Shown here: in pieces, positions 6,854 through 12,632 of the stretch
Numbering within the stretch: position 1 is the stretch's first letter
Layout of the letters: each line of letters begins with the position of its first letter
Source: Clostridiales bacterium
GTDB taxonomy: Bacteria; Bacillota; Clostridia; Oscillospirales; Butyricicoccaceae
Assembly: GCA_019421385.1 (NCBI GenBank)
Contig: JAHZFK010000054.1
Location: 1 to 14,318 of the forward strand
DNA: 14,318 bases
Direction: 5' to 3'
Notes under the pieces: model-generated
Told to the model about the DNA's origin: nothing
What the model saw: the letters and a program-made list of their open reading frames with translations, nothing else
Databases searched by the model: none
Position numbers and translations under genes: made by a program

Positions 6854-6882
6854 TTGTTTTTGTGCAGACTGCGTCATATAAT
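6854..6882 (+). promoter_or_regulatory. Promoter of the orphan HD gene
   Basis: TTGTTT (6854-6859) and a perfect TATAAT (6877-6882) with 17-bp spacing lie about 32 bases before the start codon. Confidence 0.82.
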
Positions 6883-6914
6883 AAAGACAGAACTTAACGA
6901 AAGGGGTGAGTCCA

Positions 6915-7436
6915 TTGGACAGCGAGATTCAGCAGCTTGTGGGACATATTCTGGAGCACCCGCGTTTTCAGCAGCTGCGTCTGTTTGAGCATCACGGTCC
7001 CGAAAATTCGGTATACGACCACTCGGTTGCCGTAGCGGAAGCGGCTTATACGATCGCCCGCCGGATGCGTCTGTCCGGGGACGAAACCGCTTCTGTTGTC
7101 CGTGCAGCGCTGCTGCATGACTTTTTCGGCTATGACTGGCGCGGTGATTTGTTCCGCCGCTACCTACACCGGTTTTCCGGCATCCAGCGCATCATGCGTA
7201 TGCACGCCTTTGTGCATGGACATATCGCGGCAGAACGCGCCAAATGCATGTTTGGCCTTTCGAGCGAGGAGTGCGAAGCCATCGCACGGCATATGTTCCC
7301 TCTTGCAGCCATGCCGCGCACGCGCATCGCATGGATCGTCACGCTGGCCGACAAAGTAGTCGCTTCCAGAGAAATGGTTGCCGCCGTCGGCAGCTATCTG
7401 TCCCCCGCACGCCGCAGAGCGTTGCCCGAATCATAA
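6915..7436 (+). CDS. HD-domain phosphohydrolase family protein
   Basis: Cytoplasmic protein of 173 residues. The HD-superfamily ligands are visible: His36 in YDHSVAVAE, His68-Asp69 in ALLHDFFGYD, His101/His103 in VHGHIAAERA, His126 in ARHMFP and Asp146 in LADKVVAS. The FFGYDWR segment after the HD pair and the RHMFPL segment recall a group of uncharacterised clostridial HD proteins; no substrate is known to me. The start is ambiguous: AAGGGGTG (6901-6908) is best placed for the TTG at 6915, whereas the GTG at 6906 lies within that ribosome site, so I use the TTG. It is monocistronic, with a strong promoter, an operator-like palindrome upstream and a terminator directly after the stop. Confidence 0.85.
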   Translation: MDSEIQQLVGHILEHPRFQQLRLFEHHGPENSVYDHSVAVAEAAYTIARRMRLSGDETASVVRAALLHDFFGYDWRGDLFRRYLHRFSGIQRIMRMHAFVHGHIAAERAKCMFGLSSEECEAIARHMFPLAAMPRTRIAWIVTLADKVVASREMVAAVGSYLSPARRRALPES

Positions 7437-7442
7437 AAAATC

Positions 7443-7483
7443 ACCGCCGTTTTGGATGCGTCTGTCCGAAACGGCGGTTTTTT
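7443..7483. terminator. Bidirectional terminator between convergent genes
   Basis: A stem of about 14 bp (arms 7443-7456 and 7465-7478, one G-T pair) with an 8-base loop. T6 follows on the plus strand and T6 nearly follows on the minus strand, so it can end both the HD gene and the small-membrane-protein operon that converge here. Confidence 0.9.
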
Positions 7484-7487
7484 ATGC

Positions 7488-7826
7488 TCACAAATCCTGT
7501 ATGTTCATTTTATCCAGCTGCTTTTTGTGTTTTTGGCTGCAGCGGCAGAAAAAATAGACCGCGAGCAGCACCATGGTAAAAATATTGCACTGCAAAAACG
7601 CGAGGAATGTATCACCAATAAACGAAGCCGTCACCGGAACGCCCTGACCGTACACCTCATAATACCCGACAATCGCGGAGACGATTGCGAAAATCGAGTA
7701 AAGCACTTCCAGCGCCGGAAGCACCAGTCCCGGCCACCATGACTTGCGGCGGGAGAGAAACACTTGCAGGGCAATGACCGCGGCAAGCAGCAACACCAGC
7801 ACCAAAATACGAAACGGAAAAAACAT
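7488..7826 (-). CDS. Small membrane protein, MNIQDL-tail family, copy 1
   Basis: Hydrophobic protein of 112 residues with about three membrane segments (roughly 4-24, 34-54 and 76-96), a basic SRRKSWWPGLV loop after the first, and a charged C-terminal tail SQKHKKQLDKMNIQDL. No enzymatic motif or signal peptide is seen. It is a paralogue of the gene just upstream: the loop and tail are nearly identical while the middle segment has diverged. Two adjacent ATG codons are possible; the one at 7826 has AGGAGG at the better spacing of 7 bases. It is the last gene of an operon headed by a DUF2089 regulator. Function unknown; similar short proteins with this tail occur in other Firmicutes, from memory, and envelope-related roles are only a guess. 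Confidence 0.82.
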   Translation of the reverse strand: MFFPFRILVLVLLLAAVIALQVFLSRRKSWWPGLVLPALEVLYSIFAIVSAIVGYYEVYGQGVPVTASFIGDTFLAFLQCNIFTMVLLAVYFFCRCSQKHKKQLDKMNIQDL

Positions 7827-8121
7827 CATCCATCCTCCTTTTTTGACTTTACAGATCCTGTATATTCATTTTATCGAGTTGCTTTTTGTGTTTTTGACTG
7901 CGGCGGCAGAGAAAATAAACTGCAAGCAGCACCAGCGTCGGCAGCAGGCAGAGCGCAGAACCCAGCACTGCCAGAAGCGCCTGTCCCGCGTTTTCCGCCT
8001 GAGACAGCGCATTGAGCAATACATTCGGCAGCACCAGCAGCACACCCGGCAGCGTGCATACAGGCATCACCAGTCCCGGCCACCACGCCTTGCGGCGGGA
8101 CAGAAACACCTGCAGCGCGAC
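7491..8121. repeat. Tandem gene duplication, two conserved DNA blocks
   Basis: Block A, 7491-7573 against 7852-7934, has about 73 of 83 identical bases by hand count without gaps. Block B, about 7722-7775 against 8068-8121, is also largely identical. They encode the tail plus last membrane segment, and the loop after the first segment. DNA between the blocks is not alignable by eye. Confidence 0.8.
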
Positions 8122-8199
8122 GATCCCCACCAAAATCGCAAGCCACAGACACAGGTTGATTGCAATCACCACTATTGCCATCGTATCGAGTGTTGCCAT
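7849..8199 (-). CDS. Small membrane protein, MNIQDL-tail family, copy 2
   Basis: Membrane protein of 116 residues with about three hydrophobic segments (roughly 5-30, 38-62 and 72-94), the shared VALQVFLSRRKAWWPGLV block and the same SQKHKKQLDKMNIQDL tail as the gene after it. The ATG at 8199 is preceded by GGGAGGGG, whose first bases overlap the stop codon of the DUF2089 gene, a sign of translational coupling; the next gene follows after 19 bases. The protein lacks any catalytic signature I recognise. Tandem position and nucleotide similarity show it arose with its neighbour by local duplication. Role unknown; co-expression with a DUF2089 regulator suggests that the regulator controls its level. 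Confidence 0.82.
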   Translation of the reverse strand: MATLDTMAIVVIAINLCLWLAILVGIVALQVFLSRRKAWWPGLVMPVCTLPGVLLVLPNVLLNALSQAENAGQALLAVLGSALCLLPTLVLLAVYFLCRRSQKHKKQLDKMNIQDL

Positions 8200-8213
8200 A
8201 TCCTCGCCCCTCC

Positions 8214-8525
8214 CTATCCATTCGCCGTGCCGCCTGCGCGGCGTTTTTTATATTCGTGAATCAGTATCTTCGCCGTATCGAAGTCCAGCTTATCATTCAC
8301 CGCCATCCGTTTGATGAGCGCCACATACGGGTCTTCGTCCTCCCGCTCGCCCAGCTCGATCTTCTGGATGAGTCGGTCAAGCCGCAGGCGCACGGTTGGA
8401 TAGGTCACGCCGTATTCGCCTGCAATCTGCTTGAGCGAACCGGACGCAAGCACAAACCGCTTGATAAACGCCATGTCCTCCTCCTCCAGCTGCGCCATCC
8501 AGCCGGGCATCACCTCAATCGCCAT
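8214..8525 (-). CDS. DUF2089-family regulator (HTH plus SHOCT-like C terminus)
   Basis: Predicted cytoplasmic DNA-binding protein of 103 residues. Residues 12-57 form a helix-turn-helix of the DUF2089 type, with SLKQIAGEYGVTYPTVRLRL as the recognition segment. Residues 63-94 (DEDPYVALIKRMAVNDKL.. ILIHEYKK) look like the SHOCT-like C-terminal helix pair found in this family and in YvlB-type proteins. Many DUF2089 proteins carry an N-terminal zinc ribbon; none is present here. The ATG at 8525 has AGGAGG about 7 bases upstream; an upstream in-frame start at 8579 would overlap the promoter. It heads an operon with two small membrane proteins, and a perfect inverted repeat fills its promoter spacer, which suggests autoregulation. 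The signal sensed is unknown. Confidence 0.85.
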   Translation of the reverse strand: MAIEVMPGWMAQLEEEDMAFIKRFVLASGSLKQIAGEYGVTYPTVRLRLDRLIQKIELGEREDEDPYVALIKRMAVNDKLDFDTAKILIHEYKKRRAGGTANG

Positions 8526-8550
8526 GCACCCACCTCCTTTTTCTATTTTC

Positions 8551-8579
8551 AGTATATGCTTTAATTTTATTAAAGTCAA
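8551..8579 (-). promoter_or_regulatory. Promoter of the DUF2089 operon
   Basis: On the minus strand TTGACT (8574-8579) and TATACT (8551-8556) are 17 bases apart, each one mismatch from consensus, about 25 bases before the start codon. Confidence 0.88.
8559..8575. promoter_or_regulatory. Perfect inverted repeat in the promoter spacer, candidate operator
   Basis: CTTTAAT (8559-8565) and ATTAAAG (8569-8575) are perfect 7-bp arms around TTT. The repeat fills the space between -10 and -35 and its outer bases touch the -35, the classic position for a repressor site. DUF2089 protein binding is inferred from adjacency. Confidence 0.6.
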
Positions 8580-8606
8580 TCTTTTATTTTATTTTTATCA
8601 AAAAGA

Positions 8607-8630
8607 AAACCACCTCTTTCAAGGTGGTTT
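8607..8630 (-). terminator. Terminator of the IclR-LacI-esterase-GNAT operon
   Basis: A 9-bp perfect stem, AAACCACCT (8607-8615) with AGGTGGTTT (8622-8630), 6-base loop. On the minus strand it is followed by TTTTCTTTTT and begins 4 bases after the GNAT stop codon. Confidence 0.88.
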
Positions 8631-8633
8631 ATT

Positions 8634-9131
8634 TTATGTTTTTTCCAAATGCTTCTGAAAGGCCAACCGCTCGCCGCGGCCCTCTTCCAGATCAATCAGT
8701 CCACAATAGCTGTAACCCAGCCGCGCGAGCAGCCGCTGCATAGGGCGGTTGTCGCGGTGCGTGTCGATGCGGATATTGCCGCACTGAGCCAGACACCACT
8801 CGAGGCAATACGCCGCCGCACCGTGTCCCTGCTGCGCCGCCGCGATGCGGTGCACCACGCCATACGGTGCGTTGTCCAGCCAAGCCCCCTCGCGAATAAC
8901 GCGATAGGTCGGCTCGCCCGCCGTGGAGAAGAAAAACGTCGCCGCGATTTGTCCGTCCTGCACGCAGACATAGCTGCATCCCGCCGCAATATCCGCTTGC
9001 AGCATGTCCACAGTCGGCGTATGGTCGCCCCATTGGTTTGGGTTGCCGTTTTCCGCCATAAAACGGCGCGCATTTGCAAAAATCTCAAGCAGCTCCGGCA
9101 GATCGGCGGGCTGCGTGTGCCTTATTTCCAT
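8634..9131 (-). CDS. GNAT-family N-acetyltransferase
   Basis: Acyl-CoA-dependent acetyltransferase of 165 residues. The N-terminal MEIRHTQPADLPELLEI and the ENGNPNQWG segment (27-35) are typical of a Firmicutes GNAT subgroup. The acetyl-CoA loop is the variant AAQQGHGAAAYCLEW (98-112), and the C-terminal THRDNRPMQRLLARLGY (124-140) is the usual motif B. The start is taken at 9131, with AAGGAG 8 bases upstream; an ATG at 9137 would be only 2 bases from it. The ribosome site lies in the last codons of the esterase gene and only two bases separate the genes, so translation is probably coupled. The operon ends right after it. The acceptor is unknown. Confidence 0.88.
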   Translation of the reverse strand: MEIRHTQPADLPELLEIFANARRFMAENGNPNQWGDHTPTVDMLQADIAAGCSYVCVQDGQIAATFFFSTAGEPTYRVIREGAWLDNAPYGVVHRIAAAQQGHGAAAYCLEWCLAQCGNIRIDTHRDNRPMQRLLARLGYSYCGLIDLEEGRGERLAFQKHLEKT

Positions 9132-9133
9132 GG

Positions 9134-9907
9134 TCATAACTCCTTCAGCCACTCTGCACACAGCCCCTGCCAACGAGCCAGATGCCGGTCAGGGCGGCGG
9201 CCACGCGCCGGGTCGTAGGTTTCAAAATCCGCCAGCGCCAGCCCATGTACGCCGTGCGGGAACAAATGCAGCTCATGCGGCACGCCCGCTTTGCGCAGCG
9301 CGCCTTCCAGCAGCAGTGTATTTTCGACCGGCACGGTCGCGTCAGTCAGCGTATGCCACAAAAACACCGGCGGCGTATCCGCATCCACCAGTTTTTCGAG
9401 CGAAAACGCCTGTTGCTGCGCTATATCCTCGCCCGCCAGACGTACAAAACTGCCGCGGTGCGCATATTCACCCGCCGAAACGACAGGATATCCCAATACC
9501 GCCGCGAAAGGCCGATGCTTCGCCAATTCCGTGCCTTCCTCAAACCATTCCGGCTTGTTCCAGACAGCGGCCAATGTGCCCGCCAGATGCGCACCCGCAG
9601 AAAAGCCGCCGACCGCGATGCGGTCAGCATCCACGCCAAAACGCGCAGCGTTCTCCCGCACCCACGCGACGGCCGCGGACAGTGTGCGCACCGGCTGCCT
9701 GCCGAGCGGAGGAGCCGAACAGTCGTATTCCAGCACAAACGATTCAATTCCATCCCGCGCAAATGCCCGCGCCACGGGCGCGCCCTCCCGGATCGAGCAA
9801 AATTCATAACCGCCGCCCGGGCAAATCACCAGCGCGGGCTTTTTCTCCCCCGCTGCCATGCCGAAATGCGTCAAAACACCGTGCGGCAGCCGAACCTGTT
9901 CCATCAT
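9134..9907 (-). CDS. Alpha/beta-hydrolase esterase (acetyl-esterase-like)
   Basis: Cytoplasmic serine esterase of 257 residues without a signal peptide. The oxyanion-hole signature CPGGGYEFCS (29-38), the nucleophile elbow GGFSAGAH with Ser103, the acid Asp189 in TLTDATVP and His221 in HGVHGLAL complete an alpha/beta-hydrolase triad. The fold and length resemble the BD-FAE/Axe-like carbohydrate esterases that remove acetyl or feruloyl groups from hemicellulose and pectin fragments. Position downstream of LacI and IclR regulators and opposite a KDG operon supports a sugar-ester substrate, but that is inference. ATG at 9907 has AGGAGG 9 bases upstream, 27 bases after the LacI gene. A general lipid or drug esterase cannot be excluded. 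Confidence 0.88.
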   Translation of the reverse strand: MMEQVRLPHGVLTHFGMAAGEKKPALVICPGGGYEFCSIREGAPVARAFARDGIESFVLEYDCSAPPLGRQPVRTLSAAVAWVRENAARFGVDADRIAVGGFSAGAHLAGTLAAVWNKPEWFEEGTELAKHRPFAAVLGYPVVSAGEYAHRGSFVRLAGEDIAQQQAFSLEKLVDADTPPVFLWHTLTDATVPVENTLLLEGALRKAGVPHELHLFPHGVHGLALADFETYDPARGRRPDRHLARWQGLCAEWLKEL

Positions 9908-9934
9908 ATGCTGATTCCTCCTCTGCCGCAGCGC

Positions 9935-10957
9935 TTATACATTATATCGGTTGCGAATATCAATGCGCGCCAAAATACAATCGCTTTCCGGTTTTTCCCC
10001 GACCAGCAAATAATCCAGCAGCAGCTCCATCGGTCGAACGCCCTGCAAATGCGCGTCCTGATCGATCAAAAAGTCGATCAGACCGGCGCGGATATTATCC
10101 GCGTTGGCTTCGGACAAATCGTGACAGATGAGATGCACCTTTCCTTGCAAGCCCAGCTCGCGCAGCGCATCGCACGCGCCGATCTGCCCGTTAACCGAAA
10201 CATAGATGCCGCGCAAATCCGGATGCTCACGCACGGTTCTGCATACAATATCATAAGCAAGCTGCTGATCGTCTCCGCAGGTCTCCGGCGGCAACAGCTT
10301 CAATCCAGGGAAATGCGACGCTGCTTCGTCGCAGAAGCCCTCTACCCGCTGCCGGTGCGACAGGTTGTTTTCCTGTCCCGCCACCACCAGCACTTCGCCG
10401 CCGCCTGCCAGCAGCAGGTTCATCAGCCCCGCGCAAGCCCGTCCACAGGCATAATTGTCCGGCCCAACATAGCACAAGCGTCCGGATTCCGAAAGATCCG
10501 TATTGAACGTGACCACCGGCATCTCTTCCGACAAGGCACGCAGACGCGCGCGCACTGTATCATCCTCTACGGGTGTGATTGCAAGGCCATTCATCCCGGC
10601 CGCCACCAACTCGTCGATCGCGGCAAGCTGGCGCGACGCATCTACCCCCTCCAGCGGGCGCAGCAGCACCTCTGCGCCCTCGCTTTTCAGCCGCACACAC
10701 GCGCGGCGAGTCTCCTCATACACCATATGCATAAACATGGTTTCCACCGACTGCACGATCACACCGATTTTGATTGGATGCTTTGCCAAAGCCAGCATCC
10801 TACCCGCCCGATTGGGACGGTAGCCCATTTCCACCGCGATATGCCGCACCCGTGCGGCCACCTTGGCATCCACCCGTCCGCGGTTATTGAGCGCACGGTC
10901 CACCGTGCCGCGCGAAACGCCTGCCAGCGCCGCGATTTCCGCCAATGTAACTGCCAT
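9935..10957 (-). CDS. LacI-family transcriptional regulator
   Basis: Sugar-responsive DNA-binding regulator of 340 residues, the normal LacI/GalR length. The N terminus has the helix-turn-helix and hinge: TLAEIAALAGVSRGTVDRAL (4-23) followed by RVDAKVAARVRHIAVEMGYRPN (28-49). From about residue 63 (KIGVIVQSVE) to the end there is a periplasmic-binding-protein-like effector domain, probably binding a sugar or sugar acid. The ATG at 10957 has AGGAG 7 bases upstream. It follows the IclR gene by 57 bases and precedes the esterase by 27, all on one strand with no promoter I can find between, so they are probably one operon. Two transcription factors of different families in one operon suggest that two signals are integrated. 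Confidence 0.92.
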   Translation of the reverse strand: MAVTLAEIAALAGVSRGTVDRALNNRGRVDAKVAARVRHIAVEMGYRPNRAGRMLALAKHPIKIGVIVQSVETMFMHMVYEETRRACVRLKSEGAEVLLRPLEGVDASRQLAAIDELVAAGMNGLAITPVEDDTVRARLRALSEEMPVVTFNTDLSESGRLCYVGPDNYACGRACAGLMNLLLAGGGEVLVVAGQENNLSHRQRVEGFCDEAASHFPGLKLLPPETCGDDQQLAYDIVCRTVREHPDLRGIYVSVNGQIGACDALRELGLQGKVHLICHDLSEANADNIRAGLIDFLIDQDAHLQGVRPMELLLDYLLVGEKPESDCILARIDIRNRYNV

Positions 10958-11014
10958 TCATTCACTCCTATTCCATTGTCCCTTCTGTGGGGGACTGCCG
11001 TAGCCGCAATCAGC

Positions 11015-11794
11015 TTAGGTCCGGCTCATGCTGCCGCCCAGAGCGGCCGCAATTTCATCACATGCCTGCAGCAGCGGGCCGCGCAGCATCCCGATGCGCT
11101 CATCCGACATGCGGCTGATCGGCGCGGAAACCGAAACCGCATAGGATGCACGCCCGCGATAGTCGGGAATGGCTGCGGCAATGCAGCGCACCCCCAGCTC
11201 GTTTTCCTCATCATCCAAGGCATACCCCAGCCGACGCACCCGCTCCAGCTCATGAAAAAACGCATCCTCGGATACAATCGTATGGGCTGTCCACGGCCTA
11301 ATATCGCTCTCCTGCCAAAGGGCATGTACCTCTTTATCCGGCCATGTGGCCAGAATGGCCTTGCCCACGCCCGTGCAATAGAGCGGACGGCGCATACCGA
11401 TACGTGAAAACATCCGGATCGCGCCGTGATCGCTTTCCACTTTATGAATATAAACGATGTCGTTATCCTCCCGCATCACCAGATGCACCGTCTCCTCCGT
11501 TGCCCGGTTGAGATGATCCATCGGTCGGCGCGCACGCTCTACCACATCCATATTCTCCATCACAAAACTGCTCAGTTCACACAAACGCATACCGGCACGG
11601 TAAATGCTGGTCGCCGCATCGCGCTGGACATAGCCGCGCGTGCACATGCTCGACAGCAAGCGGTGCACCGTACTCTTATGCAAGCCGGTTTCAGCCGACA
11701 ACGCGCCAATGCTCATCCCATTCCTGCTCTTGCACAGCAGCTCCAGCAAGTCAAATGCACGGTCAAGCGACTGCACAGATGAGGATTCTGCCAT
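11015..11794 (-). CDS. IclR-family transcriptional regulator, KdgR-like by context
   Basis: Regulator of 259 residues, the expected IclR length. The winged helix spans about 7-68, with SIGALSAETGLHKSTVHRLL (28-47) as the helix-turn-helix. The C-terminal ligand domain carries TGVGKAILA (141-149) and DDEENELGVRCIAAAI (194-209), the hallmark effector-binding motifs. The ATG at 11794 has AAAGGGG 7 bases upstream; the longer in-frame reading to 11863 starts at a weak position and would run through the promoter. It is transcribed divergently from a KDPG aldolase-VOC-KDG kinase operon. In enterobacteria KdgR, also IclR-type, represses KDG genes and responds to KDG, so a similar role is likely here. 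Ligand and targets are inference. Confidence 0.92.
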   Translation of the reverse strand: MAESSSVQSLDRAFDLLELLCKSRNGMSIGALSAETGLHKSTVHRLLSSMCTRGYVQRDAATSIYRAGMRLCELSSFVMENMDVVERARRPMDHLNRATEETVHLVMREDNDIVYIHKVESDHGAIRMFSRIGMRRPLYCTGVGKAILATWPDKEVHALWQESDIRPWTAHTIVSEDAFFHELERVRRLGYALDDEENELGVRCIAAAIPDYRGRASYAVSVSAPISRMSDERIGMLRGPLLQACDEIAAALGGSMSRT

Positions 11795-11816
11795 AACGAG
11801 GCCCCTTTCGTTCCGC

Positions 11817-11845
11817 ATTATAAAACTTTGTTCCATTTTAATGGA
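11817..11845 (-). promoter_or_regulatory. IclR promoter with overlapping palindrome
   Basis: A perfect minus-strand TATAAT (11817-11822) lies 22 bases before the IclR start. No good -35 is present; the 17-bp position (11840-11845) is one half of the inverted repeat TCCATT-TT-AATGGA (11832-11845). This is the layout of an activator- or repressor-controlled site. Confidence 0.6.
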
Positions 11846-11919
11846 TTTTGACCAAAAAAACAAGGGAAACTTTGCACAGATTGTCTTTGAAAAACTCTTG
11901 CATTCTGACGGTAAAGTTT
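11823..11919. repeat. Three AAACTTT-type half-sites in the divergent regulatory region
   Basis: AAACTTTG occurs at 11823-11830 and 11867-11874, and the inverted form AAAGTTT at 11913-11919 just before the aldolase -10 box. Spacing is 44-46 bases, about four helical turns. They may be half-sites for the IclR or LacI protein; this is a visual pattern without statistical support. Confidence 0.35.
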
Positions 11920-11925
11920 TATAAT
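11898..11925 (+). promoter_or_regulatory. Promoter of the KDG catabolic operon
   Basis: TTGCAT (11898-11903) and a perfect TATAAT (11920-11925) with a 16-base spacer lie 62 bases before the aldolase ATG. The leader of about 55 bases contains TGAAAC twice (11945-11950 and 11966-11971). Confidence 0.75.
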
Positions 11926-11987
11926 AAAAGCATCAAAAGCATTTGTGAAACGGCATTCCATAATATGAAACACGGAGGAAGATCGAA

Positions 11988-12632
11988 ATGAATGAAATGG
12001 AGAAAAAGGTTCAGTCCATCGGCGTTGTCCCTGTCATTAAGCTCAACCACCCCGAGCGCGACGCAATCCCGCTGGCAAAGGCTCTGATCGCAGGCGGCGT
12101 ACCGGTTGCAGAGGTTACGTTCCGTGCGGCAGGCGCTGCCACCGCCATCAAGCTGATGCGCGACAACTTCCCGGAAATGCTGGTTGGTGCAGGCACCGTG
12201 CTCACCACTGCCCAGATTGACGAAGCCGTCGCAGCAGGCGCACAGTTCATCGTGACCCCCGGCATGGACCCCGAGCTGGTTGCTTACTGCCAGAAAATCG
12301 GCATCCAGATCTTCCCCGGCTGCACCACCCCGACCGACTACCACACCGCTTACAAGTTCGGTCTGGAAGTGCTCAAGTTCTTCCCCGCTGAGCAGTCCGG
12401 CGGCATTGCCAAGATCAAGGCCATGAGCGCTCCGTTCCCGATGTTCAAGGTCATGCCGACCGGCGGCATCTCTCTGAAGAACCTCGCGGATTACGTCAAG
12501 AATCCGGTTATCGCGGCCTGCGGCGGTTCCTACATGGTCACCGCTGACCTGATCGACAACGGCAAGTGGGATGAGATCACCGACCTGTGCAAGAAGTCGG
12601 TTGAGATCGTGGAAGAGGCGCGCAATGGCTAA
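11988..12632 (+). CDS. eda: 2-keto-3-deoxy-6-phosphogluconate (KDPG/KHG) aldolase
   Basis: Class I aldolase of 214 residues splitting KDPG into pyruvate and glyceraldehyde-3-phosphate, the last step of the Entner-Doudoroff and uronate routes; cytoplasmic TIM barrel, trimeric in the family. Catalytic features: Glu42 and Arg46 in VAEVTFR, GAGTVL (67-72) and the Schiff-base Lys130 in LKFFPAE, matching the E. coli enzyme's order. GGAGGA 8 bases before the ATG at 11988 supports this start. Lysine is nearly always AAG here, unlike the CCA gene region, which suggests high expression. The VOC gene starts inside its last codons (8-base overlap) and KDG kinase follows, so the three genes form one operon. 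Confidence 0.95.
   Translation: MNEMEKKVQSIGVVPVIKLNHPERDAIPLAKALIAGGVPVAEVTFRAAGAATAIKLMRDNFPEMLVGAGTVLTTAQIDEAVAAGAQFIVTPGMDPELVAYCQKIGIQIFPGCTTPTDYHTAYKFGLEVLKFFPAEQSGGIAKIKAMSAPFPMFKVMPTGGISLKNLADYVKNPVIAACGGSYMVTADLIDNGKWDEITDLCKKSVEIVEEARNG

Noticed and set aside
7491..7934. Insertion sequence or CRISPR-like repeat
   Set aside because: The repeats are coding, differ at about 12 percent of positions and are explained by gene duplication; there are only two copies and no transposase.
9182..11407. A 741-codon open frame on the plus strand
   Set aside because: It runs antisense across four well-supported minus-strand genes (GNAT end, esterase, LacI, IclR). It is rich in Arg, His and Gln with no domain, and has no ribosome site; this is a GC-rich shadow frame.
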